Origin: CAYZPB01 sp964568525
Lineage (GTDB): Bacteria > Bacillota > Bacilli > Tepidibacillales > Tepidibacillaceae
NCBI GenBank assembly: GCA_964568525.1
Contig: CAZMPM010000023.1
Location: 1-18,872 of the forward strand
Length of the DNA stretch: 18,872 nt
Direction: 5' to 3'
The position numbers and the translations under genes are program-made. Numbering within the stretch: position 1 is the stretch's first letter; every line of letters begins with the position of its first letter. The notes under the pieces are model-generated. The model saw only the letters and a list, made by a program, of their open reading frames with translations. It was not told the origin of the DNA and did no database searches. Positions 1-7,211 of the stretch are shown here, one piece after another.

Positions 1-796
1 CTAAACGCTCTAATGAAATTTTCGCAATTTCCCTTCTGACTGGGTCAAAACCAGATAGTATAACCGCTTCTGGCGTATCATCAATAATTAAATCAATACC
101 CGTTAAAGATTCTAATGTGCGGATATTTCTACCCTCACGCCCAATGATTCGACCTTTCATTTCATCATTAGGCAAAGTGATTACAGATACTGTTGTCTCA
201 GTAACGTGATCCGCCGCATAACGGTTGATTGCAGTACTCATTATTTCTTTTGCTTTCTTATCAGCCTCATCTAAAGCGGCTGTTTCAATCTCTTTAATCA
301 TCAGCGCAGTTTCATGACGTACTTCTTGTTCAACGGTGTCAAGAATAATTTTCTTAGCATTTTCCGTAGATAAACCCGAAATACGTTCTAATTCCGCAAT
401 TTTTTCCTGTAAAACCCTGTCAATCTCGACTTGCGTTTCAGATATAGTTTTTTCTTTTTCAATTAGTGACTCTTCTCTTTTATCTAAGGCTTCAATTTTT
501 TTGTCAATTACATCTTCTTTTTGTAACAGCCTGTTTTCAAGACGTTGAGCCTCAGCTTGACGTTCGCGATATTCTTTGTCGGCATCACTTTTTATTCTGT
601 ATGCCTCATCCTTTGCCTCTACAATAATTTCTTTTTTTTCAGCTTCCGCTTCACGGAAAGTAGATTCGAGTATGCGTTTTGCTTCTTCCTCCGCACTCGA
701 AATCTTTGCTTCAGCAATGGATCTTCTTATAAAATAGCCAAGAGTAAAAAATACTATAGCTGCCGCAAGTACAGGAAGGATATCAAGTGGTCCCAT
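1..796 (-). CDS. rny: Ribonuclease Y, N-terminal half (cut by window edge)
   Basis: Membrane-anchored endoribonuclease that starts mRNA decay in many Firmicutes. About 265 codons are visible. The ATG is at 796-794, behind a strong GGAGGTG site. The order matches RNase Y: one membrane helix (about residues 8-23), a long charged coiled coil rich in Glu, Lys and Ala (about 28-190), and a KH RNA-binding domain with the GRIIGREGRN motif at 215-224. The catalytic HD domain should follow but lies beyond position 1, so it cannot be checked. The gene is open to the window edge. Its place downstream of recA and recX is the usual Firmicute order. Identification is firm from the architecture plus the KH motif. 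Confidence 0.95.
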   Translation of the reverse strand, partial: MGPLDILPVLAAAIVFFTLGYFIRRSIAEAKISSAEEEAKRILESTFREAEAEKKEIIVEAKDEAYRIKSDADKEYRERQAEAQRLENRLLQKEDVIDKKIEALDKREESLIEKEKTISETQVEIDRVLQEKIAELERISGLSTENAKKIILDTVEQEVRHETALMIKEIETAALDEADKKAKEIMSTAINRYAADHVTETTVSVITLPNDEMKGRIIGREGRNIRTLESLTGIDLIIDDTPEAVILSGFDPVRREIAKISLERL

Positions 797-931
797 TAAA
801 ACACCTCCATATACTTACTACTCAGATTTTCTAGCTAATTCTTCAATATACTTTTTCACAAATCATTTTAAGTTACGTTAAATATATAAAAACAGAACAA
901 CAACAGTTAGATACACATTTAAATAGTATTA
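797..931 (-). other. Intergenic region between recX and rny
   Basis: This AT-rich gap of about 135 bases holds the rny Shine-Dalgarno site near its left end. I found no convincing -35/-10 pair, hairpin or small gene, although a promoter for rny would be expected here or further upstream. Confidence 0.5.
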
Positions 932-1585
932 TTATTTACTATTATTGTCAAGGTTATCAGCTTTCAGTAACTCAAGCGCCTGCACAGTTATCCCGTAGCT
1001 AAAGCCCCTTCTTTGCAAGTAGCCAGCAAGACGATTATGTATTGTGTTCCAGTCGGCACTTGCTATTGTTTTCCTTCTTTTTATTAAAAGTTGATAAGCC
1101 AAGTCAAGTTCAAGTTGATTATCAAGCTGTCTCAGGCTATTTTCAATAATCGTGGGGGTTACTCCTTTCAACTTTAACTCGTAAGCAAGCAATTTTTTTC
1201 CTTTGGGGTTCAATAAGATTCGTTCTTTTACGTAATTCTCAGCATAGAAGGCATCATTAAGAAAATTTGCTTCTTTCAGTGATTCAAGCACGCGTAGAAT
1301 CAATTCATTAGGATATTCCTTATTTTTTAAATAATCATAAACTTCTTTTTCTGTTCGGCTCTTAAATCCAATATACCTTATGGCACGATTATACATTTTA
1401 TTGAATTCGTCACTAATGATAATCTCTTCAATTTCTTGAGGCAGTATTTCACGCTCCTTTAACAGCCGATATTTAATTAAAATATCTTCATCCACCGAAA
1501 ACTTATACTGATAGTCAACATAGATGTTATAGCGTTTCCGCTTCTCTTGTCTTTCAATTTTTGTAATAATGTTGTTCCTTTTCAT
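932..1585 (-). CDS. recX: RecX, regulator of RecA
   Basis: A small helical protein of 217 residues that in characterised bacteria binds RecA filaments and modulates strand exchange. The sequence has the basic N-terminal part and the repeated three-helix units of the family, for example the stretches around RAIRYIGFKSRTEKEVYDYL and NFLNDAFYAENYVKERI. The length is normal. The ATG at 1585 has an AGGAG site about 8 nt upstream. It lies directly downstream of recA, separated from it by a strong hairpin, an arrangement that in E. coli keeps RecX far below RecA. Assignment rests on family character plus position. Confidence 0.9.
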   Translation of the reverse strand: MKRNNIITKIERQEKRKRYNIYVDYQYKFSVDEDILIKYRLLKEREILPQEIEEIIISDEFNKMYNRAIRYIGFKSRTEKEVYDYLKNKEYPNELILRVLESLKEANFLNDAFYAENYVKERILLNPKGKKLLAYELKLKGVTPTIIENSLRQLDNQLELDLAYQLLIKRRKTIASADWNTIHNRLAGYLQRRGFSYGITVQALELLKADNLDNNSK

Positions 1586-1632
1586 CTCTATTACTCCTAT
1601 GAAATTACTAATTATAGCTATGTAATATAAAT

Positions 1633-1663
1633 ATAAAGCTAGTTAACTGGTAACTAGCTTTAT
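1633..1663 (-). terminator. Hairpin between recA and recX, probable leaky terminator
   Basis: A perfect 13-bp inverted repeat pairs 1633-1645 with 1651-1663 around a 5-nt loop. On the minus strand it comes about 15 nt after the recA stop and is followed by an imperfect T-rich run (ATTTATATT). The stem is AT-rich and the T tract is broken, so partial termination is more likely than a full stop. Confidence 0.6.
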
Positions 1664-1678
1664 CTAATTTATGGCTTT

Positions 1679-2716
1679 CTAATTGTCATCCTTAAAATCT
1701 TCATCAATCGGCGAATCAAAATGTAATTTTTCTAGCTCATGATGATTGCGTATCGCCTCTTCAATAATATCAGCTATTTCAGGATGGTCGATCAGATACT
1801 GCTTAGCGTTCTCTCTACCCTGCCCAATTCGTTCATCATTATATGAATACCAAGCACCGCTTTTTTTAATAATGTCTAGATCTGCTCCAATATCCAAAAT
1901 ACTGCCAACTTGGGACATCCCGACTCCATACATTAGATCCACCTCTGCCTGTTTAAATGGCGGTGCAACCTTATTCTTAACAACTTTTATTTTCATTCGA
2001 TTGCCAATCATATTTTCTCCCTGTTTAATTGTCTCTCCACGACGAACCTCAAGCCGAATTGTACTATAAAATTTCAAGGCTCTACCACCAGGAGTAACCT
2101 CAGGGTTCCCAAACATAACCCCGACTTTCTCGCGAATTTGGTTGATAAAGATTGCAATAGTTTTAGATTTATTGATTGTGCCAGATAATTTTCTCAAAGC
2201 TTGTGACATTAGTCTTGCCTGTAACCCAATATGTGAATCACCCATCTCACCATCAATTTCAGCACGCGGTACTAAAGCAGCTACTGAGTCGATAACAACC
2301 ATATCAACAGCACCGCTTCTCACTAGAGCTTCAGCTATTTCCAGTGCTTGTTCACCAGTGTCTGGCTGGGAGAGTAGTAATTCATCGATGTTTACACCTA
2401 ATTTTTTAGCATATTGAGGGTCTAAAGCATGCTCAGCATCGATAAAAGCAGCTGTTCCGCCACGTTTCTGAATTTCAGCAATTGCATGCAATGCAACAGT
2501 AGTTTTCCCCGAAGACTCTGGCCCATAAATTTCAATTACCCGTCCTCTTGGATATCCTCCAACTCCTAACGCTATATCAAGAGCAATTGAACCGCTTGAA
2601 ATAACTTCAACATTTAAATAAGCAACGTTTTCACCAAGTTTCATAATAGAACCCTTGCCGAACTGTTTCTCAATCTGGCGCATAGCCGTTTCTAATGCTG
2701 CTTTACGATCTGTCAC
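1679..2716 (-). CDS. recA: RecA recombinase
   Basis: ATP-dependent DNA strand-exchange protein of homologous recombination and co-protease for LexA self-cleavage. The sequence has the Walker A motif GPESSGKT (residues 65-72), the VVIDSVAAL Walker B strand, the FINQIREKVGVMFGNPE region (loop L1 and beyond) and the acidic C-terminus. I place the start at the GTG at 2716-2714, giving 345 residues beginning MTDRKAALET. The AAGGAG site lies 8 nt before it. A longer frame begins at a GTG at 2725, but the ribosome site would then touch the start codon. The gene has its own sigma-A promoter with an adjacent LexA box, and is followed by a hairpin and recX. Confidence 0.97.
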   Translation of the reverse strand: MTDRKAALETAMRQIEKQFGKGSIMKLGENVAYLNVEVISSGSIALDIALGVGGYPRGRVIEIYGPESSGKTTVALHAIAEIQKRGGTAAFIDAEHALDPQYAKKLGVNIDELLLSQPDTGEQALEIAEALVRSGAVDMVVIDSVAALVPRAEIDGEMGDSHIGLQARLMSQALRKLSGTINKSKTIAIFINQIREKVGVMFGNPEVTPGGRALKFYSTIRLEVRRGETIKQGENMIGNRMKIKVVKNKVAPPFKQAEVDLMYGVGMSQVGSILDIGADLDIIKKSGAWYSYNDERIGQGRENAKQYLIDHPEIADIIEEAIRNHHELEKLHFDSPIDEDFKDDN

Positions 2717-2784
2717 AATATTCACTCCTTACTAATTTTAATTTAGAGCTCGAATTTTAAGCTTCTAAATCTATTTCTATTGCA

Positions 2785-2813
2785 ATTATATATCTAATTG
2801 GAATAAATTACAA
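2785..2813 (-). promoter_or_regulatory. Sigma-A promoter of recA
   Basis: On the minus strand, TTGTAA (2813-2808) and a perfect TATAAT (2790-2785) are separated by exactly 17 nt. The start codon of recA lies about 70 nt further on. Four of six bases match the -35 consensus and all six match the -10. This is the best-formed promoter in the window. Confidence 0.8.
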
Positions 2814-2820
2814 GCATTTA

Positions 2821-2834
2821 CGAACATTTATTCG
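2821..2834 (-). promoter_or_regulatory. LexA (SOS) box upstream of recA
   Basis: On the minus strand the 14-mer CGAATAAATGTTCG agrees with the Bacillus-type SOS consensus CGAACRNRYGTTCG at every position but one (T for C at position 5). It sits 7 nt upstream of the recA -35 box and 9 nt beyond the stop codon of the preceding gene. LexA bound here would be well placed to hinder RNA polymerase, so recA is inferred to be SOS-controlled. No lexA gene is in this window. Confidence 0.8.
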
Positions 2835-2843
2835 TATAAATTA

Positions 2844-3893
2844 TTAAATTTTTGAAATATATTCAAATAGTAAGGTAATTGCCTGTTCTGCTGTCGCCAT
2901 TTTGATTTCTTCTCGCGATCCACATAAATACAACTCATAAGATATAGTATCGCTGTTCTTCATGCTAATTGCGCAATAAACCAGGCCAACTGGTTTATCT
3001 TCCACTGCTTCTGGGCCAGCAATTCCGGTAACAGCGAGGCCGATCTCAGTTTTATATAGTTTGCGAACATTATCGGCCATCTCAATTGCTGTTTCATTGC
3101 TAACAGCACCATAAGTATATAAAGTTGCATCAGCAATTCCTAGTATATCGTGCTTAATTTGATTATTATAAGCAGTAACACCACCATAGAAGACAGACGA
3201 GCTGCCAGCTACGTCAACCAATAGTTTACTGATTAATCCGCCTGTAAGGCTTTCAGCAGTGGCTAGCGAAATTCGATCTTCTTGCAATTTATGAATAAGT
3301 TCTTTATTTTTAATCTGTGGTTTTCCTTTGAAAACATGAAGATTTTTATAGAAGTAATCGATTCCTGAAATTACAGTAATGATTACAGCCAACCAAATAA
3401 AGATCAGGGCTAATGGTAAATCATATAAACCAAATGGATAATTGTCGATTATTAATAAGGCTATCGCTACGATCTGTGTTGCCGTTTTCCATTTACCAAG
3501 ATTACTCGCAGCAATAACAGTGCCATCAGCAACAGCAAGCAGGCGTAGTCCGGTTACAGCCAGTTCACGTGTAATAATTATTATTGCTATCCATGCTGAG
3601 ACGCGGCTCATTTCAACCAGAGCGATTAAACTAGCCATTATCAGCAATTTATCAGCAAGCGGATCAAGAAATTTGCCTAGATTCGTTACTAGGTTGTTTT
3701 TGCGCGCAATATAACCATCAATTCCATCAGTTGCAGCAGCAATAAGGAAAATGGCTAGCGCGATTAAATGTTTATAAGGCAGAATATTAGCACCGTAATT
3801 AATCCCGCCTAATTGAAAATCGACCAGAAGGAACAAGATTACAAATGGTATAAGTAGTATTCGGGTTAAAGTTATTTTATTCGGTAAATTCAT
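2844..3893 (-). CDS. pgsA: PgsA-CinA fusion: phosphatidylglycerophosphate synthase with CinA C-terminal domain
   Basis: One continuous 349-residue frame holds two domains that are usually separate neighbours. Residues 1 to about 185 are a multi-pass CDP-alcohol phosphatidyltransferase (CDP-diacylglycerol + glycerol 3-phosphate to phosphatidylglycerophosphate). The full metal and substrate motif is D56, D59-G60, A63-R64, G73, D77, D81. After a short linker (about 186-195) comes a CinA C-terminal (PncC-like) domain with AESLTGG (213-219, nucleophile Ser215; most relatives have Cys at 216) and VTGIAGPE. That family hydrolyses nicotinamide mononucleotide to NaMN and ammonia. The ATG at 3893 is chosen for its GGAGGG site. 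A longer frame opens at 3911 but lacks one. The start overlaps the end of rimO by 17 nt, suggesting coupled translation. The N-terminal CinA domain is absent. Confidence 0.9.
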   Translation of the reverse strand: MNLPNKITLTRILLIPFVILFLLVDFQLGGINYGANILPYKHLIALAIFLIAAATDGIDGYIARKNNLVTNLGKFLDPLADKLLIMASLIALVEMSRVSAWIAIIIITRELAVTGLRLLAVADGTVIAASNLGKWKTATQIVAIALLIIDNYPFGLYDLPLALIFIWLAVIITVISGIDYFYKNLHVFKGKPQIKNKELIHKLQEDRISLATAESLTGGLISKLLVDVAGSSSVFYGGVTAYNNQIKHDILGIADATLYTYGAVSNETAIEMADNVRKLYKTEIGLAVTGIAGPEAVEDKPVGLVYCAISMKNSDTISYELYLCGSREEIKMATAEQAITLLFEYISKI

Positions 3894-5214
3894 TAGGTAT
3901 TCCCTCCGCAACTAAATCGTAATCATAAGAATGCGTTATCTTTACACTGATAAAATCACCAATTTTTGCAGTGACGTTATTGATATAGACTTCGCCATCA
4001 ACCTCTGGCGCATCGTACTGTGTCCGACCGATATAGACATTATTTTCTGCATCGTAGCGTTCAATCAGCACCTCTTGGATTGTCCCGACAAACTCAGAGC
4101 TCTTATTTGCGGCAATTCGATTTTGTAAACTCATAATAGATGCAGCTCTTCGCTCCTTTTCAGATTCAGGAACTTTCTCTTTAAGTTTATATGAAGCTGA
4201 TTCTTCTTCATCAGAATAAGTGAACACTCCTAGGCGATCAAATTTAACGTCTTTAACAAAAGCTGATAAGTTATTAAAGTCGGTCGTAGTTTCGCCGGGG
4301 AAACCAACTATTAGCGATGTTCGAATTGATACATGCGGGATTTTTTCACGTAGTTTAGCAATTAATTCCTTAATATTAGTCTGAAAACTCGGGCGAGCCA
4401 TTTTTTTTAGTAAATGTTCTTCGCTATGTTGTAATGGCATATCAATATATTTAACAAGTTTTTCATTTGTTGCAAAAGTATTTATCAATTCATCATCTAT
4501 CCCGCCGGGATATAGATAGAGTATTCTTAGCCAATGAAGTTCAGGAATCGCTGTAAGCTCATTAACCAATGTTGCCAGCATTGGTCTATTATATAGATCA
4601 ATACCATAGTAGGTTGAATCCTGAGCAACGAGTATTAGCTCCTTCGCACCGTCAGCGACTGCCTGCTGCGCCTCAGTCAAGATTGTATTGATACTTCTGC
4701 TACGATAAGAGCCTCTTATCAGCGGGATCACGCAAAAAGTACAGTGGTTATCGCACCCCTCAGCTATTTTGATATATCGATAGTGTTTAGGCGTTAATTG
4801 AAAACGCTCCAATGGTTCAAGATATTCAAATAGATTTTCATTGCGAATAACTGGTTTTTTACCAGCTAAAGATGTAAGGATGAATTCATTAATCTGTAGA
4901 TATTCATTGGTTCCAAGGATACCATCAATTTCAACAATTTCATCCAGTAAAGCTTGCGAATATCTCTGACTTAAGCAACCTACAACAAGCAAGCTTTTTA
5001 GGGTACCCTGCTCCTTATAATCAGCAATTGCCAATATATTATCAATCGATTCGATTTTCGCATCCATTATAAAGCCGCAGGTATTTATTATCGCAACATC
5101 GGCTTCTGTCAGATTATCGGTAATGTTAAAGAGGCTCTTGTCCAATTGCCCGAGGATGATTTCCGAGTCAACTAAGTTTTTGTCACAGCCAAGAGTTCTT
5201 AAATAAACCTTCAT
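3877..5214 (-). CDS. rimO: RimO, ribosomal protein S12 methylthiotransferase
   Basis: Radical-SAM enzyme that adds a methylthio group to an aspartate of ribosomal protein S12. The 445-residue protein shows the UPF0004 domain with cluster cysteines C10, C46 and C80. The radical-SAM motif CDNHCTFC follows (C154, C158, C161), and there is a C-terminal TRAM domain (about 380-445). The N-terminus KVYLRTLGCDKNLVDSE is of the RimO rather than the MiaB type. The ATG at 5214 follows purine-rich AAAGGAG and AAAAGGA stretches. An intrinsic terminator separates it from rodZ upstream, so it should have its own promoter. A TATACT at the terminator tail is possible, but no good -35 is visible. Confidence 0.95.
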   Translation of the reverse strand: MKVYLRTLGCDKNLVDSEIILGQLDKSLFNITDNLTEADVAIINTCGFIMDAKIESIDNILAIADYKEQGTLKSLLVVGCLSQRYSQALLDEIVEIDGILGTNEYLQINEFILTSLAGKKPVIRNENLFEYLEPLERFQLTPKHYRYIKIAEGCDNHCTFCVIPLIRGSYRSRSINTILTEAQQAVADGAKELILVAQDSTYYGIDLYNRPMLATLVNELTAIPELHWLRILYLYPGGIDDELINTFATNEKLVKYIDMPLQHSEEHLLKKMARPSFQTNIKELIAKLREKIPHVSIRTSLIVGFPGETTTDFNNLSAFVKDVKFDRLGVFTYSDEEESASYKLKEKVPESEKERRAASIMSLQNRIAANKSSEFVGTIQEVLIERYDAENNVYIGRTQYDAPEVDGEVYINNVTAKIGDFISVKITHSYDYDLVAEGIPNEFTE

Positions 5215-5240
5215 TTTTCCTTTTGCTCCTTTATACAGTA

Positions 5241-5268
5241 TAAAAAGAAGACTTAAAGCTAAGTCTCC
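5241..5268 (-). terminator. Intrinsic terminator downstream of rodZ
   Basis: On the minus strand a 9-bp stem (one G-U pair) forms between 5268-5260 and 5255-5247 with a 4-nt loop, followed at once by TTTTTA. It starts 18 nt after the rodZ stop. This is the clearest Rho-independent terminator in the window. Confidence 0.8.
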
Positions 5269-5285
5269 TTTAGATTATATTAGTA

Positions 5286-6104
5286 TTATTCACCAAGCTC
5301 GAGTGTAACCCGCTTCACAACTTTTAAATCACCTAAGTCAATCTTTTCATCATTAACTAGTATATTAATGTTTTGTGCGTTGCCAATGTGCATGTAAAGT
5401 GGGCGATCTAATTTAATCTTTTCAAAGGCAGTCTGTGTATTGAGTGTTCCAACGAATATTTCTGTGCCATTAATGTTATTTTCTTTAATTGAAACCCAAC
5501 ACGGACCAGCTATTTCGAAGTCTAAGTATACTTCCTTACTATCAGAAACAATCTGATAAAACTCATTATTTAAAGTTGTTTGATCCAATTTATTTATAAT
5601 TACTTTGTCTGTGCTAGGAAGGTTACCGGCACCATTACCTGGTATTTCGCCTTTAGGCTCCTCTTGTTCCTGACCAGAAGGTTTATTATTAAATTGGTTA
5701 GGATCCTTGTCGTTGTTATCAGCAAAAATCGTAATAACGATATAGAAGACTACAACAACAAGCAAAAGCAAAACATAGAGCAATGGTTTTTTCAACAGGC
5801 TACGAATAGTGAGTATGGCACTTGATTCAGGCCGATAGTTATCAGCCTTTTCGAGTTGTTTACTTACACTAATCGGTTCACTCTCCGCTAGATATTCGTT
5901 ATAGAAAGCAGGATCTAGTTCGACAAGTTCGGCATATGTTTTAATAAAAGCTTTTTCATAAAATTTACCAGGCAGTCTCTCAAGTTCACCCAGTTCGATT
6001 GCCTCAATATACCATGATCTAATCTTAGTAGCATTCTGAACATCTTCAATTGATAATCCTTTAGCAATACGTTGTTCTTTTAACTTCGCGCCGATTTCGA
6101 ACAT
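5286..6104 (-). CDS. rodZ: RodZ-type cell-shape protein (HTH + membrane helix + DUF4115)
   Basis: Bitopic membrane protein that links MreB to the cell-wall elongation machinery in rod-shaped bacteria. The 272-residue protein has a cytoplasmic helix-turn-helix of the HTH_25 type (about 1-70, including LKEQRIAKGLSIEDVQNATKI). A single membrane helix (about 108-127) follows, then a Pro/Gly/Asn-rich spacer and a C-terminal DUF4115 beta domain (about 190-270). The ATG at 6104 is chosen because GGAGG lies 8 nt before it. A longer frame opens at 6125 without such a site. The place upstream of pgsA matches ymfM of Bacillus. A terminator follows the gene. Confidence 0.9.
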   Translation of the reverse strand: MFEIGAKLKEQRIAKGLSIEDVQNATKIRSWYIEAIELGELERLPGKFYEKAFIKTYAELVELDPAFYNEYLAESEPISVSKQLEKADNYRPESSAILTIRSLLKKPLLYVLLLLVVVVFYIVITIFADNNDKDPNQFNNKPSGQEQEEPKGEIPGNGAGNLPSTDKVIINKLDQTTLNNEFYQIVSDSKEVYLDFEIAGPCWVSIKENNINGTEIFVGTLNTQTAFEKIKLDRPLYMHIGNAQNINILVNDEKIDLGDLKVVKRVTLELGE

Positions 6105-6150
6105 AATTCCCGCCTCCAAATGCAATTCAAATAGATCAACAATTAACGCT

Positions 6151-6168
6151 ATTATACATCAAATTATA
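6151..6168 (-). promoter_or_regulatory. Candidate promoter for rodZ (two TATAAT boxes)
   Basis: Two perfect TATAAT hexamers occur on the minus strand at 6168-6163 and 6156-6151, about 50 nt before the rodZ start. Neither has a good -35 at 16-18 nt. No terminator is visible after hypE, so read-through from the hydrogenase operon is possible too. Confidence 0.35.
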
Positions 6169-6208
6169 GCATTAAATAATATTCTATCTATAGCTAAATC
6201 TGGTTTGT

Positions 6209-7210
6209 CTAACATATTCTTGGTAACAAAATACCAGATAGACGACTTAACCTACGTGTTGTACCTAAATCTGTTCGTAAAAACAGCTTTCCTGTTCCAG
6301 AATCCGTAATCTGGCCAATTACTTGCGCATCCGTACCTTCTTGGAAACGGTGGATAGCATCAAGCACAGTCTGCTCATCTTCCTTAGCAACAATGAAGAT
6401 GATTTTACCTTCATTAGCAAGGTAGATTGGCTCATAGCCAAGTATGTCACATGCTCCTCGTACTTCACGTTTAACTGGGATCAGTTCTTCGCTAATCTCC
6501 ATAGAAACGTGAAAATCCTCGCAAATCTCTACAAGAGTAGTTGCTAAACCACCGCGTGTTGGATCGCGCATAATCCGTACTTTATCGCTAACAGCTAGAA
6601 CAGCATCAATCATCGCATTTAAACTTGCACAGTCACTTAAAAGATCCGTTTTAATCCCTAAATCGCCTCTAGCAGCAAGGATTGCAACCCCGTGGTCACC
6701 TACAGTACCACTTACAATAATAGAGTCTCCTGCAGTCATTTTTTCCGGGGCGATTCTCGTTTGTTCGATGTAACCAAAACCTGTTGTATTGATATAAATG
6801 CCATCTGTGCTACCAACCTCAACAACTTTTGTGTCTCCAGCAATAATTTGTACATTCGCCTTTTTTGCCTCTGCCGCCATTGCCTCAACAATTTCAATAA
6901 GATCTTTAAGCAAAAAACCCTCTTCGATAATAAAACCAGAAGTAAGGTAACGAGGTACCGCTCCGCTAACAGCAATATCGTTAACAGTTCCAGCAACTGC
7001 AAGCTTACCAATATTTCCCCCTGGGAAAAATACGGGCTTAACAACAAAAGTATCAGTGGAAATCGCAACTTTATTTACATCGCAATTTAAGATTGCTGAA
7101 TCCAGTTTGGATTGTTCAAAGTGTTTGAAAGCGTTAACAAAAACATCTTGAATCAGTTTATGGGCTAATTCGCCGCCATCTCCATGTGCTAAACTTATTT
7201 TCTCGCTCAT
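6209..7210 (-). CDS. hypE: HypE, hydrogenase cyanide-ligand maturation protein
   Basis: ATP-dependent dehydratase that turns a carbamoyl group on its own C-terminal cysteine into a thiocyanate, the source of the active-site cyanide. The 333-residue protein has the AHGDGG N-terminal motif and the family's PurM-like (AIRS) fold signatures (AVAGTVNDIAVSGAVP, MRDPTRGGLATTL). It ends exactly in PRIC, so the modified cysteine (C333) is the last residue, as required. The ATG at 7210 follows a GGGAGGA site. A longer frame begins at 7279 inside hypD and is not needed. hypD stops 1 nt upstream, so the two are co-translated. It is the last gene of the hydrogenase block. Confidence 0.97.
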   Translation of the reverse strand: MSEKISLAHGDGGELAHKLIQDVFVNAFKHFEQSKLDSAILNCDVNKVAISTDTFVVKPVFFPGGNIGKLAVAGTVNDIAVSGAVPRYLTSGFIIEEGFLLKDLIEIVEAMAAEAKKANVQIIAGDTKVVEVGSTDGIYINTTGFGYIEQTRIAPEKMTAGDSIIVSGTVGDHGVAILAARGDLGIKTDLLSDCASLNAMIDAVLAVSDKVRIMRDPTRGGLATTLVEICEDFHVSMEISEELIPVKREVRGACDILGYEPIYLANEGKIIFIVAKEDEQTVLDAIHRFQEGTDAQVIGQITDSGTGKLFLRTDLGTTRRLSRLSGILLPRIC

Positions 7211-7211
7211 T

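Noticed and set aside
336..799. Two plus-strand open frames of 70 and 84 codons opposite rny
   Set aside because: They lie antisense to the well-supported RNase Y frame, show low-complexity Ser/Phe-rich translations and have no family features. They are shadows of the real gene.
6097..6114. Possible second LexA box at the rodZ start (half-site GTTCG)
   Set aside because: Only one half matches the SOS consensus. The other has several mismatches, and the site overlaps the start codon and ribosome site, where coding constraint explains it.
6736..7090. Open frames of over 100 codons on both strands inside hypE
   Set aside because: hypE explains this region fully, with all family motifs in frame. 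The other frames have no recognisable domain and no operon-type spacing.
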